DNA from: an uncultured Mediterraneibacter sp. | GTDB taxonomy: Bacteria > Bacillota > Clostridia > Lachnospirales > Lachnospiraceae | Reading direction: 5' to 3' | Length of the DNA stretch: 64,000 bases | Assembly (NCBI RefSeq): GCF_934309415.1 | Contig: NZ_CAKRDI010000001.1 | Coordinates: forward strand, 62,001 to 126,000 | Translations under genes and position numbers: made by a program | Shown here: positions 37,160 through 44,938 of the stretch, piece by piece | Layout of the letters: each line of letters starts with the position of its first letter | Numbering within the stretch: position 1 is the stretch's first letter | The notes under the pieces: generated by a model | What the model was told of the DNA's origin: nothing | The model's input: only the letters and a program-made list of their open reading frames with translations | Databases searched by the model: none

Positions 37160-37651
37160 ATGATAAAAGTACTATTCATCTGCCACGGCAACATCTGCAG
37201 AAGTCCCATCTCTGAGTATGTTTTCAAAGACATGGTAGAAAAACACAATTTAACAGATCAGTTTGAAATCGCTTCAGCGGCGACATCCACAGAGGAAATC
37301 TGGGGAGGCAAAGGCAATCCGATTTATCCGCCTGCGCAGAAGGAATTGCGGAAGCATGGAATCGGGAACACTGCTTATACGAATTTCAGCAATAAGCGTG
37401 CCCGCCAGGTTACGAGAGAAGATTATGACTATTATGATTATCTTCTCTGTGCAGACAAGAATAACATCCGTAACACCATTCGGATTACAGGGCCGGATAC
37501 GGAACATAAGATTCAGCTGTTATTGGATCTGACGGATCATCCGGGCAGAAGTATTGCGGATCCGTGGTATACGGGAAATTTTGACGAAACATACAGAGAT
37601 GTAAAAGAGGGCTGCGAAGCCCTCCTGAATGAATGTCTCTCACGCCTCTAA
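37160..37651 (+). CDS. low-molecular-weight protein tyrosine phosphatase
   Basis: A 163-residue LMW-PTP. The P-loop is CHGNICRS (nucleophile Cys8, Arg14) right after the first strand, and the general acid is in DPWY near residue 135. Cytosolic; it removes phosphate from tyrosine residues, with capsule or stress regulators the usual bacterial targets. The frame is open to ATG 37142, but the conserved N-terminus IKVLFICHG and GCGAGGT spacing favour 37160. This is the first host gene after the prophage, and it converges with the J-domain gene, overlapping its end by 12 bases. Confidence 0.92.
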   Translation: MIKVLFICHGNICRSPISEYVFKDMVEKHNLTDQFEIASAATSTEEIWGGKGNPIYPPAQKELRKHGIGNTAYTNFSNKRARQVTREDYDYYDYLLCADKNNIRNTIRITGPDTEHKIQLLLDLTDHPGRSIADPWYTGNFDETYRDVKEGCEALLNECLSRL

Positions 37652-38347
37652 TGCGTAGGAGAGAAGTTTTTTCAGATCATGATGAAACTGCCGGTTCTGA
37701 CTGTGCAGTTTCTTTTTTTCAGAACTGGATTTTGTCTGTTCTATATGAACGGAATAGCGATTGAATAATGTAATAAAATCGGTATCCTGTTTCTGTCCCC
37801 AGCGGATCAGTACCCAGTTCATTGCATCCGGATTCCAGTATTCCATCGGAATTCCGGCCAGTCTTAAAATGGAAATATATTCAACAGCCTGCATGGAAAG
37901 ACGAGCCATTCTCCGCTCAAAAATTTCTTCCTCACGATCTGTTTTTCCCAGTTTTTTCATTAATTTCTGCTGCAGTGTTTTTGTCTTAGGTTTCTGATGT
38001 CTCAATCGGTTGCTATGCTCTACAACTTCATGCAGACGATTAGATGTATTCCAATAGGTAACAAAAGAGGATGCATCCTCTTCAGGTTCTTCTTTCAATG
38101 TAAAAGTTTTGAAAACACGGTCGGATACACCAAAGATTTCAGCATTATAAGCTTTACGTTTTTCGGGATTTGACAAAACACGATATGCTTCCAGTATTTC
38201 TTGCATAAAAGCAGTAGTATCGATATCTTTATGTATATTTGCGTCTGGATGATAGACTTTTGCCAACGCATTTTTTGCGGATGTGATCTCTTCTAAAGTC
38301 GCATCTCTAGATACACCTAATATTTCGTAATAAGTGCGATCGTTCAT
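37640..38347 (-). CDS. J-domain (DnaJ-like) co-chaperone
   Basis: A 235-residue protein with an N-terminal J domain (residues 4-68): YYEILGVSRDAT, the HPD motif at 33-35 that stimulates DnaK ATPase, and YRVLSNPEKRKAYNAE. There is no Gly/Phe region, zinc fingers or substrate-binding barrels, so it is a type III J protein. The C-terminal ~165 residues are basic, helical and not recognised. AGGAGG is present upstream of the ATG on the minus strand. The 3' end overlaps the phosphatase gene tail-to-tail. Confidence 0.85.
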   Translation of the reverse strand: MNDRTYYEILGVSRDATLEEITSAKNALAKVYHPDANIHKDIDTTAFMQEILEAYRVLSNPEKRKAYNAEIFGVSDRVFKTFTLKEEPEEDASSFVTYWNTSNRLHEVVEHSNRLRHQKPKTKTLQQKLMKKLGKTDREEEIFERRMARLSMQAVEYISILRLAGIPMEYWNPDAMNWVLIRWGQKQDTDFITLFNRYSVHIEQTKSSSEKKKLHSQNRQFHHDLKKLLSYALEA

Positions 38348-38379
38348 CAGGGACCTCCTTATTCATTATTGTATACTCA

Positions 38380-38412
38380 TGTTATTGCTTACAGTTATGC
38401 TGTGAACAGTAA
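38380..38412. repeat. 33-bp GTTACTG-family repeat (diverged copy)
   Basis: An inverted repeat, GTTATTGCTTAC...GTGAACAGTAAC, 33 bp long, upstream of the J-domain and carboxypeptidase genes. It is the same length and has the same right end as the copies at 52699, 55135 and 58308. The left arm has three changes and there is no recognisable target duplication, so it is an old copy. Confidence 0.75.
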
Positions 38413-38537
38413 CTATTTTCCCACAGAATAATATACGCCTGTCCCCGTAAAAAGTCAATTAAATAGAGATATCTTCAGGCATATGTTTCCAGTTTTTTAC
38501 TATATTAGTAGTAGAATGAATACCGGAGGGTTTGCAT

Positions 38538-39806
38538 ATGAAAGAACTCTTGAAACGGACTCAAAAATGGATCCAGAAAGAACTTTTAAAACGGCTTTTA
38601 ATTAGTTTTTTGATGGTGAATTTTGTCCTACATACAAATGGATTCATAAATGTAAATGAATTCATAAACGCAGAAGAGACAGGAGAGGATGAAGCTACAG
38701 CTGAAGAAAATGGATCCGATGAAAATGAGATGGAAATTAGTGCGCCTTCCGCAATTTTAATGGAGGCATCTACCGGAACGGTTATCTATGAAAAGGATGC
38801 GGATACACCACGGCCTCCTGCAAGTGTTACGAAAGTGATGACCATGCTGCTGATTTTTGATGCATTGAAAGAGGGGAAAATTACATTGCAGGATGAAGTG
38901 ATTACTTCTGAGCATGCGGCATCTATGGGAGGATCTCAGGTATTTCTGGAAGTGGGAGAGAAGCAGACAGTGGATACACTTTTGAAATGCATCTCTGTAG
39001 CTAGCGGAAACGATGCCTGCGTTTGTATGGCTGAGTATATTTCCGGCAATGAGGAAGCATTTGTAAAACAAATGAATCAGCGTGCGGCAGATCTTAGGAT
39101 GGAACATACTCATTTTGTGAATTGTAATGGACTGGATGCGGATGGACATGAAACCAGTGCACGGGATATTGCACTGATGTCCCGTGCACTGATTACACAA
39201 TATCCGCAGATTTTTGATTACTGTACGATTTGGATGGAGAATATTACACATAACACAGCTAGGGGAAGCTCTGAATTTGGTCTGACAAATACAAATAAAC
39301 TGATTCGTCAATACGAGTATGCAACTGGATTGAAAACTGGATCCACAGGAAATGCAAAATTCTGTGTGTCTGCGACGGCAGAGAAGAATGGAGTGAATCT
39401 GATTGCCGTGATTATGGGAGCGGATGATTCGAAAAAGAGATTTAAAGATGCTGTCACCTTACTGAATCATGGGTTCGGTGTATGTCAGATCTATAGAGAT
39501 GAGAAAATGGATACATTTGACGATATTTCTGTTGAAGGTAGTACGATAGAGAAAATACCTACTGAATATGCGGAACAATTCACTTATTTGGATACAAAAG
39601 GAATTAATTTGGCTTCTATAGAGAAAGAAGCAGAACTCCCGGAGGTAATTCAGGCACCGGTGGAAAAAGGAGCGGTAATTGGCCAGGTAGTATACCGATA
39701 TGATGGGAATGTACTTGGAACCGTAGACCTTTTGGCGGGAGAGGATGCTCCAAAGGCCAAATTTTTAGAATATTTAAGAAAATCTATGACAAAAATTGCT
39801 TTGTAA
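38538..39806 (+). CDS. D-alanyl-D-alanine carboxypeptidase (DacF-like, PBP5 family)
   Basis: A 422-residue penicillin-binding protein that trims the terminal D-Ala from peptidoglycan stem peptides outside the membrane. A hydrophobic segment at about residues 19-35 is the signal or membrane anchor, followed by an acidic linker. The catalytic triad motifs are SVTK (Ser96-Lys99), SGN (156-158) and KTG (266-268). The C-terminal ~110 residues are the PBP5-type beta domain (VEKGAVIGQVVYR). ATG 38538 follows GGAGGG by 7 bases; TTG 38532 is less likely. A paralogue lies at 43,480. Confidence 0.9.
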   Translation: MKELLKRTQKWIQKELLKRLLISFLMVNFVLHTNGFINVNEFINAEETGEDEATAEENGSDENEMEISAPSAILMEASTGTVIYEKDADTPRPPASVTKVMTMLLIFDALKEGKITLQDEVITSEHAASMGGSQVFLEVGEKQTVDTLLKCISVASGNDACVCMAEYISGNEEAFVKQMNQRAADLRMEHTHFVNCNGLDADGHETSARDIALMSRALITQYPQIFDYCTIWMENITHNTARGSSEFGLTNTNKLIRQYEYATGLKTGSTGNAKFCVSATAEKNGVNLIAVIMGADDSKKRFKDAVTLLNHGFGVCQIYRDEKMDTFDDISVEGSTIEKIPTEYAEQFTYLDTKGINLASIEKEAELPEVIQAPVEKGAVIGQVVYRYDGNVLGTVDLLAGEDAPKAKFLEYLRKSMTKIAL

Positions 39807-39809
39807 TAC

Positions 39810-39839
39810 TTGTCTTGATTATAGAAAATGTTTTATAAT
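39810..39839 (+). promoter_or_regulatory. sigma-A-type promoter upstream of the structured element and deoC
   Basis: TTGTCT (39810-39815) and TATAAT (39834-39839) with 18-base spacing. Transcription would begin near 39846, just before the structured element at 39861. Judged by eye only. Confidence 0.5.
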
Positions 39840-39860
39840 AAAGTGTTCTATGGGAGAATT

Positions 39861-40019
39861 TAACCGAATCAAGTAAGTCCCCTGCTTCAATTGCGAAAAG
39901 CAATAAGCAGTGGGTGGGGACTTGCTTGTATCAGGAGGAGTGCAAGCTCCTTCTGATAAACTGCGGAGCAGTTATTCGGTTATGAGCAAGTAGCGAAGCG
40001 GATTGCGAATATCCGCTTG
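39861..40019 (+). ncRNA. multi-hairpin structured element upstream of deoC (ncRNA or leader candidate)
   Basis: The ~340-bp gap before deoC holds a dense set of nested stems. TAACCGAAT (39861) pairs with ATTCGGTTA (39974-39982). Inside it AAGTAAGTCCCC pairs with GGGGACTTGCTT (39916-39927), CTGCTT with AAGCAG, TATCAGGAGGAG with CTCCTTCTGATA and ACTGC with GCAGT. After the closing stem, AAGCGGA pairs with TCCGCTT. G-T-compatible differences in two arms suggest the fold is real. No T run follows, so it may be a 5' leader read into deoC, an independent RNA, or a copy of a dispersed repeat. It matches no riboswitch class I know. Confidence 0.5.
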
Positions 40020-40148
40020 ACTAATAAACTGATTTGTATGTAAGAGTTCTGAAAAAATTGTTCAAAAAAGGACAAAAACAGTTTTAGGAAATTACAAAGA
40101 GTTAAAAGAATTACAAAAGATTGCAAATTAAGCAGGAGGAACTACAAA

Positions 40149-40817
40149 ATGAAATTAGCAGAAGTAATTGATCATACATTATTAAAACCAGAGGCTTCTA
40201 TGGCAGATATTATGAATTTATGTGAGGAGGCGGTTGAGTACGGATTTCATTCTGTCTGTGTTAATTCCAGTTATGTCGGATATTGCGCCGCTTTATTGAA
40301 AAATACAGGAATCAAAGTATGTTCTGTAATCGGATTCCCTTTGGGAGCTATGTCAGCAACATGCAAGATTGCAGAAGCAGAAGCAGCTGTGAACGATGGA
40401 GCAGATGAACTGGATATGGTGATTCATATTGGAATGGCAAAGAGTGGTGACTGGGATTATGTACAGGATGAGATTGCAGCAATCGTGGAAGCAGCCGGGG
40501 ACAAAGCAATTGTAAAAGTAATTATTGAGACTTGTCTTCTGACAGACGAAGAAAAAGTAAGTGCCTGCCTGGCTGCGAAGAGAGCCGGAGCCGCTTTTGT
40601 CAAGACTTCTACCGGCTTTTCCAAGGGTGGTGCAACCGTAGAAGATGTGGCGCTGATGCGAAGAACTGTCGGACCGGAAATGGGCGTGAAAGCATCCGGC
40701 GGAATTCACTATTTAAGTGATGCGCAGGCAATGCTGCAGGCGGGAGCTAACCGAATCGGTACCAGTGCCAGTGTGACAATTGTAACTGAGGAAGAAGAGC
40801 TTCAGGAGGAAGTATGA
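40149..40817 (+). CDS. deoC: deoxyribose-phosphate aldolase
   Basis: A 222-residue class I aldolase (EC 4.1.2.4) that splits 2-deoxyribose 5-phosphate into acetaldehyde and glyceraldehyde 3-phosphate in deoxynucleoside catabolism. It begins with [10 protein letters not shown]; the Schiff-base lysine is Lys152 in [15 protein letters not shown] supplies the second active-site lysine. Length is normal. AGGAGG precedes the ATG. It overlaps the phosphoesterase gene by 4 bases; the rest of the usual deo operon is absent here. Confidence 0.95.
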   Translation: MKLAEVIDHTLLKPEASMADIMNLCEEAVEYGFHSVCVNSSYVGYCAALLKNTGIKVCSVIGFPLGAMSATCKIAEAEAAVNDGADELDMVIHIGMAKSGDWDYVQDEIAAIVEAAGDKAIVKVIIETCLLTDEEKVSACLAAKRAGAAFVKTSTGFSKGGATVEDVALMRRTVGPEMGVKASGGIHYLSDAQAMLQAGANRIGTSASVTIVTEEEELQEEV

Positions 40818-41857
40818 GACTGATTTTAGTCATTGGAATTGTGATTTTGGCTCTGGTGGCGGGATTACTTTTGGAAATCCGAAGAGAGTTACATACTTTT
40901 CGAGTTTCGCGCTATACAGTTCATTCTGAGAAACTGTCAGGTTTGGCACAGGATGTACAGCTTGTATTCTTGAGTGATCTGCATAATCATGTTTATGGAG
41001 AAAATAACCGGAGACTTTTGGATGCAATCCAGAACGAACATCCGGATTTGATCCTGATTGGTGGGGATATGCTCGTGGGGAAAGAAACTATCCCTTATGA
41101 TACAGCCTTTGATTTCGTGAGCCATTTATCTGAGATTGCTCCGGTTCTTTATGCAAATGGAAATCATGAGCAGCGGATGAAAGAAGAACCAGAAAAGTAT
41201 ATTTATTCTTATCAGGAGTATAAGCAGGCACTGGAGAAAAAAGGAATCCATTTTCTGGAAAATGAAAGCTGTACAGATCAATGGACTGGAAATTCAGAAA
41301 ATGATAGGTTAAAGCTGGAATTTACCGGGCTGGAATTACCTTTACAGTCATACAAAAAATGCAAAAAGTATCCAGTTTCAGTTCAGCTGATCGAGGAATG
41401 CCTGAATTTAAATTATGGGAAAAACGAAAATGGATACAAATTTAACACTGGAAATAAATCACCCCTGAGTGCTGACAAGACCGATGAATCAGATATAAAA
41501 TATCAGGATCAGACTTTATCTCAGTGCCAGAAGTTATATCGAAAAGAGGGACACCGGCAAGAAAAGCAGATGAAATCTTATAAAGTTCTTCTGGCGCATA
41601 ATCCGGCCTATGTGGATGCGTACAAGGAATGGGGCGCTGATTTGATCTTATGTGGACATTTACACGGTGGAATTGTGCGTGTTCCAGGAATTGGATGCAT
41701 TATTACACCACAGTTTTTCTTGTTCCCGAAATATTCGGGGGAACTGACGCAGGAAGGAAATCAGATGATTGTAGTCAGCCGTGGACTGGGTACTCATACA
41801 GTGAATTTAAGGCTGTTTAATACTGCAGAGGTTATTTCGCTGAAATTAAAAAAATAA
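40814..41857 (+). CDS. membrane-anchored metallophosphoesterase (YkuE-like)
   Basis: A 347-residue calcineurin-type phosphoesterase. One N-terminal transmembrane helix (residues ~3-20) is followed by metal-binding motifs in order: SDLHNH (DxH), GGDM (GD), GNHE (GNHE), then LLAHNP and CGHLHGG. The substrate is unknown; YkuE-like members act on lipid or nucleotide phosphates near the membrane. Between GNHE and AHNP, about 110 polar residues (roughly 160-265, rich in Lys, Asn, Asp) form an insertion beyond the usual domain. It is translationally coupled to deoC. Confidence 0.85.
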   Translation: MRLILVIGIVILALVAGLLLEIRRELHTFRVSRYTVHSEKLSGLAQDVQLVFLSDLHNHVYGENNRRLLDAIQNEHPDLILIGGDMLVGKETIPYDTAFDFVSHLSEIAPVLYANGNHEQRMKEEPEKYIYSYQEYKQALEKKGIHFLENESCTDQWTGNSENDRLKLEFTGLELPLQSYKKCKKYPVSVQLIEECLNLNYGKNENGYKFNTGNKSPLSADKTDESDIKYQDQTLSQCQKLYRKEGHRQEKQMKSYKVLLAHNPAYVDAYKEWGADLILCGHLHGGIVRVPGIGCIITPQFFLFPKYSGELTQEGNQMIVVSRGLGTHTVNLRLFNTAEVISLKLKK

Positions 41858-41877
41858 GAACAAAACAAGAGGTAATT

Positions 41878-42717
41878 ATGGGAATTCCTGTAAAACTGGA
41901 AGTATTTGAAGGTCCACTGGATCTTCTGCTTCATTTGATTGAAAAGAATAAAGTAGATATCTATGATATTCCAATTGTAGAGATTACGAATCAGTATATG
42001 GAATATATCCGGCAGATGGAGCGGGAAGATCTGAATGTAATGAGTGAATTCCTTGTGATGGCAGCCACACTTCTGGATATCAAATGCCGGATGCTTCTTC
42101 CAAAAGAGATTACGGAAGAGGGAGAAGAAGAGGATCCGAGAAAAGAGCTGGTGGAACAGCTTTTACAGTACAAGATGTATAAATATATGGCTTATGAGCT
42201 GAAAGACCGTGAGATTGATGCGGATCAGATCATGTATAAGAATCCGGATATTCCGGAGAAAGTACTGGAGTATGTGGAACCGGTTGATCTGGATCAGCTT
42301 CTTGGTGATCTGAATATGGCAAAGTTGAAGGCTGTATTTGAAGAAGTGATGCGCCGTCAGACAGATAAGATTGATCCGGTGAGAAGTAAATTTGGAAAGA
42401 TTGAGAAAGAGGAGGTTTCTCTTTCGGACAAGTTTACATACATACACAATTATATGCTGGATCACAGAAGATTCAGTTTCCGACAGTTACTGCAGAAACA
42501 GAAAAGCAAGATGCATATTGTTGTAACATTTCTTGCGATCCTGGAAATGATGAAACTTGGAGAGATCCATGTGGAGCAGGAGAACACGTTCGGGGAAATC
42601 ATGATTGAAAGGACTGAAAGATCAGATGGGAATAAGGAAACTTCAGGCAGCGATAGAAGCAATCCTGTTTACGATGGGGGACTCAGTGGAACTGAGCAAG
42701 ATCGCAACGGCGATTGA
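41878..42717 (+). CDS. scpA: segregation and condensation protein A
   Basis: A 279-residue kleisin subunit of the SMC-ScpAB condensin, which organises and helps segregate the chromosome. The N-terminus, VKLEVFEGPLDLLLHLIEK with VDIYDIPIVEIT, is diagnostic; the C-terminal winged helix (VVTFLAILEMMKLGEI) binds SMC. Family members normally end around the TFGEIMIE position; here ~27 extra polar residues follow, all within the overlap with scpB. A weak AAGAGGT precedes the ATG. It is in the same operon as scpB. Confidence 0.95.
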   Translation: MGIPVKLEVFEGPLDLLLHLIEKNKVDIYDIPIVEITNQYMEYIRQMEREDLNVMSEFLVMAATLLDIKCRMLLPKEITEEGEEEDPRKELVEQLLQYKMYKYMAYELKDREIDADQIMYKNPDIPEKVLEYVEPVDLDQLLGDLNMAKLKAVFEEVMRRQTDKIDPVRSKFGKIEKEEVSLSDKFTYIHNYMLDHRRFSFRQLLQKQKSKMHIVVTFLAILEMMKLGEIHVEQENTFGEIMIERTERSDGNKETSGSDRSNPVYDGGLSGTEQDRNGD

Positions 42718-43195
42718 GCAGGATGAAACTGCAACGCGTCAGATTATTGAAGGCATGATGAAGAGCTATGAAAAAGAGAATCGTGGGATTCGGATTATTG
42801 AGCTGAACAATTCATTTCAGTTATGTACAAAAAAGGAAGCATATGATTATCTGATCCGTGTAGCAAAACAGCCGAAAAAATATGTCCTGACAGATGTACT
42901 GTTAGAGACACTTTCGATTATTGCATACCGTCAGCCGGTGACAAAAATTGAAGTAGAAAAGATTCGTGGCGTAAAATCAGACCATGCGGTAAATAAACTG
43001 GTAGAATATGGACTGGCTGAAGAAGTCGGAAGAATGGATGCACCGGGACGCCCGATCTTATTCGGTACAACAGAGGAGTTCCTTCGCAGATTCGGTGTGC
43101 AGTCTCTTGATGAACTTCCGTCCGTTGGCCCGGAGCAGATGGAGCACTTTAAAGAAGAAGCGGAAGATGAGGCAAAATTGAAGTTGGATATATAA
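42626..43195 (+). CDS. scpB: segregation and condensation protein B
   Basis: A 189-residue ScpB with two winged-helix domains: LQAAIEAILFTMGDSVEL at the start and VLLETLSIIAYRQPVTKIEVEKIRG in the second. It dimerises and binds ScpA in the SMC complex. ATG 42626 gives the family-typical N-terminus; TTG 42605 is also in frame. From 42626 the gene overlaps scpA by 92 bases, much longer than the usual coupling overlap. Confidence 0.93.
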   Translation: MGIRKLQAAIEAILFTMGDSVELSKIATAIEQDETATRQIIEGMMKSYEKENRGIRIIELNNSFQLCTKKEAYDYLIRVAKQPKKYVLTDVLLETLSIIAYRQPVTKIEVEKIRGVKSDHAVNKLVEYGLAEEVGRMDAPGRPILFGTTEEFLRRFGVQSLDELPSVGPEQMEHFKEEAEDEAKLKLDI

Positions 43196-43241
43196 TTTTT
43201 TATACGATAGCTGCAGCTATATGACAATATGGATGCTGATT

Positions 43242-43384
43242 GTTACTGTTCACTCCCATGTCAATCACTCCGCTGATTGGCATGGAGGATGCACGTTTTG
43301 TCCTGAATGTATCTCGCCCATCGCCGTAGGCGATTCTAAATGGCGAGATACGTTACTGTTTGCAGGTTACCTGTGAACAGTAAC
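43242..43384. repeat. 143-bp GTTACTG-family element with exact 8-bp target duplication
   Basis: The ends are GTTACTGTTCAC and GTGAACAGTAAC. The interior contains two strong hairpins, CATG-CAATCA/TGATTGGCATG and ATCTCGCC/GGCGAGAT. The last 33 bp (43352-43384) begin again with GTTACTGTT and equal a complete short element. The flanks are TGCTGATT on both sides, an exact 8-bp duplication, showing insertion by transposition. It lies between scpB and the second carboxypeptidase gene. Confidence 0.85.
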
Positions 43385-43479
43385 TGCTGATTCGAGTGTC
43401 TGAAATACTCCATCAAGAATACATATCAAATAGAGTGCATACATATAGTTAAGGCAGTGTTCAATGGGGGACAGCCGCC

Positions 43480-44691
43480 ATGAGACAATTCCATATGAAA
43501 AAGAGAATCTTTTGTATCCTTTTTCTGATTTGCTTTTGGATCGGAAACTGGAATGTTACAGTACATGCACAGGAGAATCTGATGCTTTACGCCCGGTCGG
43601 CTGTTTTAATCGATGCAGACAGTGGGCGTATTTTATATGGACAAAATGAATATGAAGAACGGGCAAATGCAAGTACGACGAAGATTCTGACTTGTATTCT
43701 TGTGCTTGAGAATGCCAATTTATCGGATTCAATTACAGTAAGCCGGAATGCAGCATCCCAACCAAAGGTACATCTTGGCATGACAGAAAGTCAGATTTTT
43801 CGGACAGAGGATCTGTTATACTCACTTATGCTGGAATCTCACAATGATTCAGCGGTAGCACTTGCGGAATCTGTAGATGGGACAGTAGAAGCATTTGCCG
43901 GCAGAATGAATCGGAAAGCAAAGGAAATTGGATGCAATCAGACGCATTTTATTACTCCGAATGGTCTGGATGCGCAGGATTCAGAAGGATTTCACCATAC
44001 AACTGCTGCAGATCTTGCGCAGATTATGCGATATTGTATCCAAATTTCGTCTCAGAGAGAAAAGTTTTTGGAGATTACGCAGACAGAACAATATTCTTTT
44101 CAAGATCTTACAGGAACTTCGAACTATAGTTGCTATAATCACAATGCATTTCTCCATATGATGGATGGGGCTTTATCCGGGAAAACGGGGTTCACATCGG
44201 AAGCAGGATATTGTTATGTAGGTGCTTTGCGTCAGGGGGAACGTACATTTATTGTGGCACTTCTTGCCTGCGGATGGCCGAACCACAAGAGCTACAAGTG
44301 GGCAGACACGAAAATCTTAATGAATTATGCACTGGAAAATTATTTTTATCGTGAAATTTCTTTTTCACCGGAAGAACAGTACATAAAAGTAGAAGATGGA
44401 CTGAAGCCGGATGGGTATCCTGTATTGGAACCGGTACAGTTATCGGCTCTTGCAGAGGCAAAGCCGCTTACATTACTGCTCAAAGAAGGAGAGATGGTAG
44501 AAACTTCTTATAAATTAGATGAAACTGTAAGTGCGCCTGTTGAGAAGGGAGCCTGCATCGGCAAAATGGAGGTCAGTCTGGAGGGGGAAATAATTGCACA
44601 ATATCCAGTCAAAACACAGGAAACAGTCGAAAAAAGGACCTTTCAAAAGTGTATTCAGTGCGTAATATTAAAGTTACTGTTCAGACCATAG
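43480..44691 (+). CDS. D-alanyl-D-alanine carboxypeptidase, second copy, 3' end altered by a repeat insertion
   Basis: A 403-residue PBP5-family enzyme. A signal peptide (about residues 6-28, ending near VHAQ) precedes STTK (Ser65-Lys68), SHN and KTG in SGKTGFT. The C-terminal beta domain contains VEKGACIGKMEV, then a final amphipathic or membrane-associating helix FQKCIQCVILK. ATG 43480 follows GGGGGA by 8 bases. The last codons and the TAG stop come from the repeat element beginning at 44673. Removing it in silico gives a frame continuing YININD before a stop. The enzyme core is intact, so it is probably functional. Confidence 0.9.
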   Translation: MRQFHMKKRIFCILFLICFWIGNWNVTVHAQENLMLYARSAVLIDADSGRILYGQNEYEERANASTTKILTCILVLENANLSDSITVSRNAASQPKVHLGMTESQIFRTEDLLYSLMLESHNDSAVALAESVDGTVEAFAGRMNRKAKEIGCNQTHFITPNGLDAQDSEGFHHTTAADLAQIMRYCIQISSQREKFLEITQTEQYSFQDLTGTSNYSCYNHNAFLHMMDGALSGKTGFTSEAGYCYVGALRQGERTFIVALLACGWPNHKSYKWADTKILMNYALENYFYREISFSPEEQYIKVEDGLKPDGYPVLEPVQLSALAEAKPLTLLLKEGEMVETSYKLDETVSAPVEKGACIGKMEVSLEGEIIAQYPVKTQETVEKRTFQKCIQCVILKLLFRP

Positions 44692-44815
44692 CTAATCACT
44701 TTGCTGATTAGCTATGAGGATGCACGTTTTGGCCTGAATGCATCTCGCCCATCGTCGCAGACGATTCTAAATGGCGAGATGCGTTACTGTTTGCAGCTAT
44801 GCTGTGAACAGTGAC
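44673..44815. repeat. 143-bp GTTACTG-family element inserted in a gene 3' end
   Basis: The same length and layout as the copy at 43242, with different sequence in the first hairpin (CATAGCTAATCA...TGATTAGCTATG) but paired changes that keep the stem. Flanks are ATATTAAA and ATGTTAAA (7 of 8 identical), a slightly decayed 8-bp duplication. Its first 19 bases supply the end of the carboxypeptidase reading frame. Confidence 0.82.
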
Positions 44816-44938
44816 ATGTTAAAATATATCAACATAAATGATTAAATTTGTCACTGGTATACATTGTACGCCTATGTTACTATAGTGAAGGATAAAAAAA
44901 AGCAATCAAATTGATGAAATATAAGGAGATACATAGTT

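Noticed and set aside
36995..37160. tRNA gene as prophage attachment site
   Set aside because: No cloverleaf or TTCGA-type T-loop is present; the junction is followed directly by the phosphatase gene.
39807..40148. Known riboswitch before deoC
   Set aside because: The stems do not match purine, preQ1, THF or other classes I can recall, and deoC is not a usual riboswitch target. It was kept only as an unassigned structured element.
44816..44938. T-box or leucine leader attenuator before leuA
   Set aside because: Only about 120 bases are available after the repeat. No T-box sequence, leader peptide with leucine codons, or terminator hairpin was seen.
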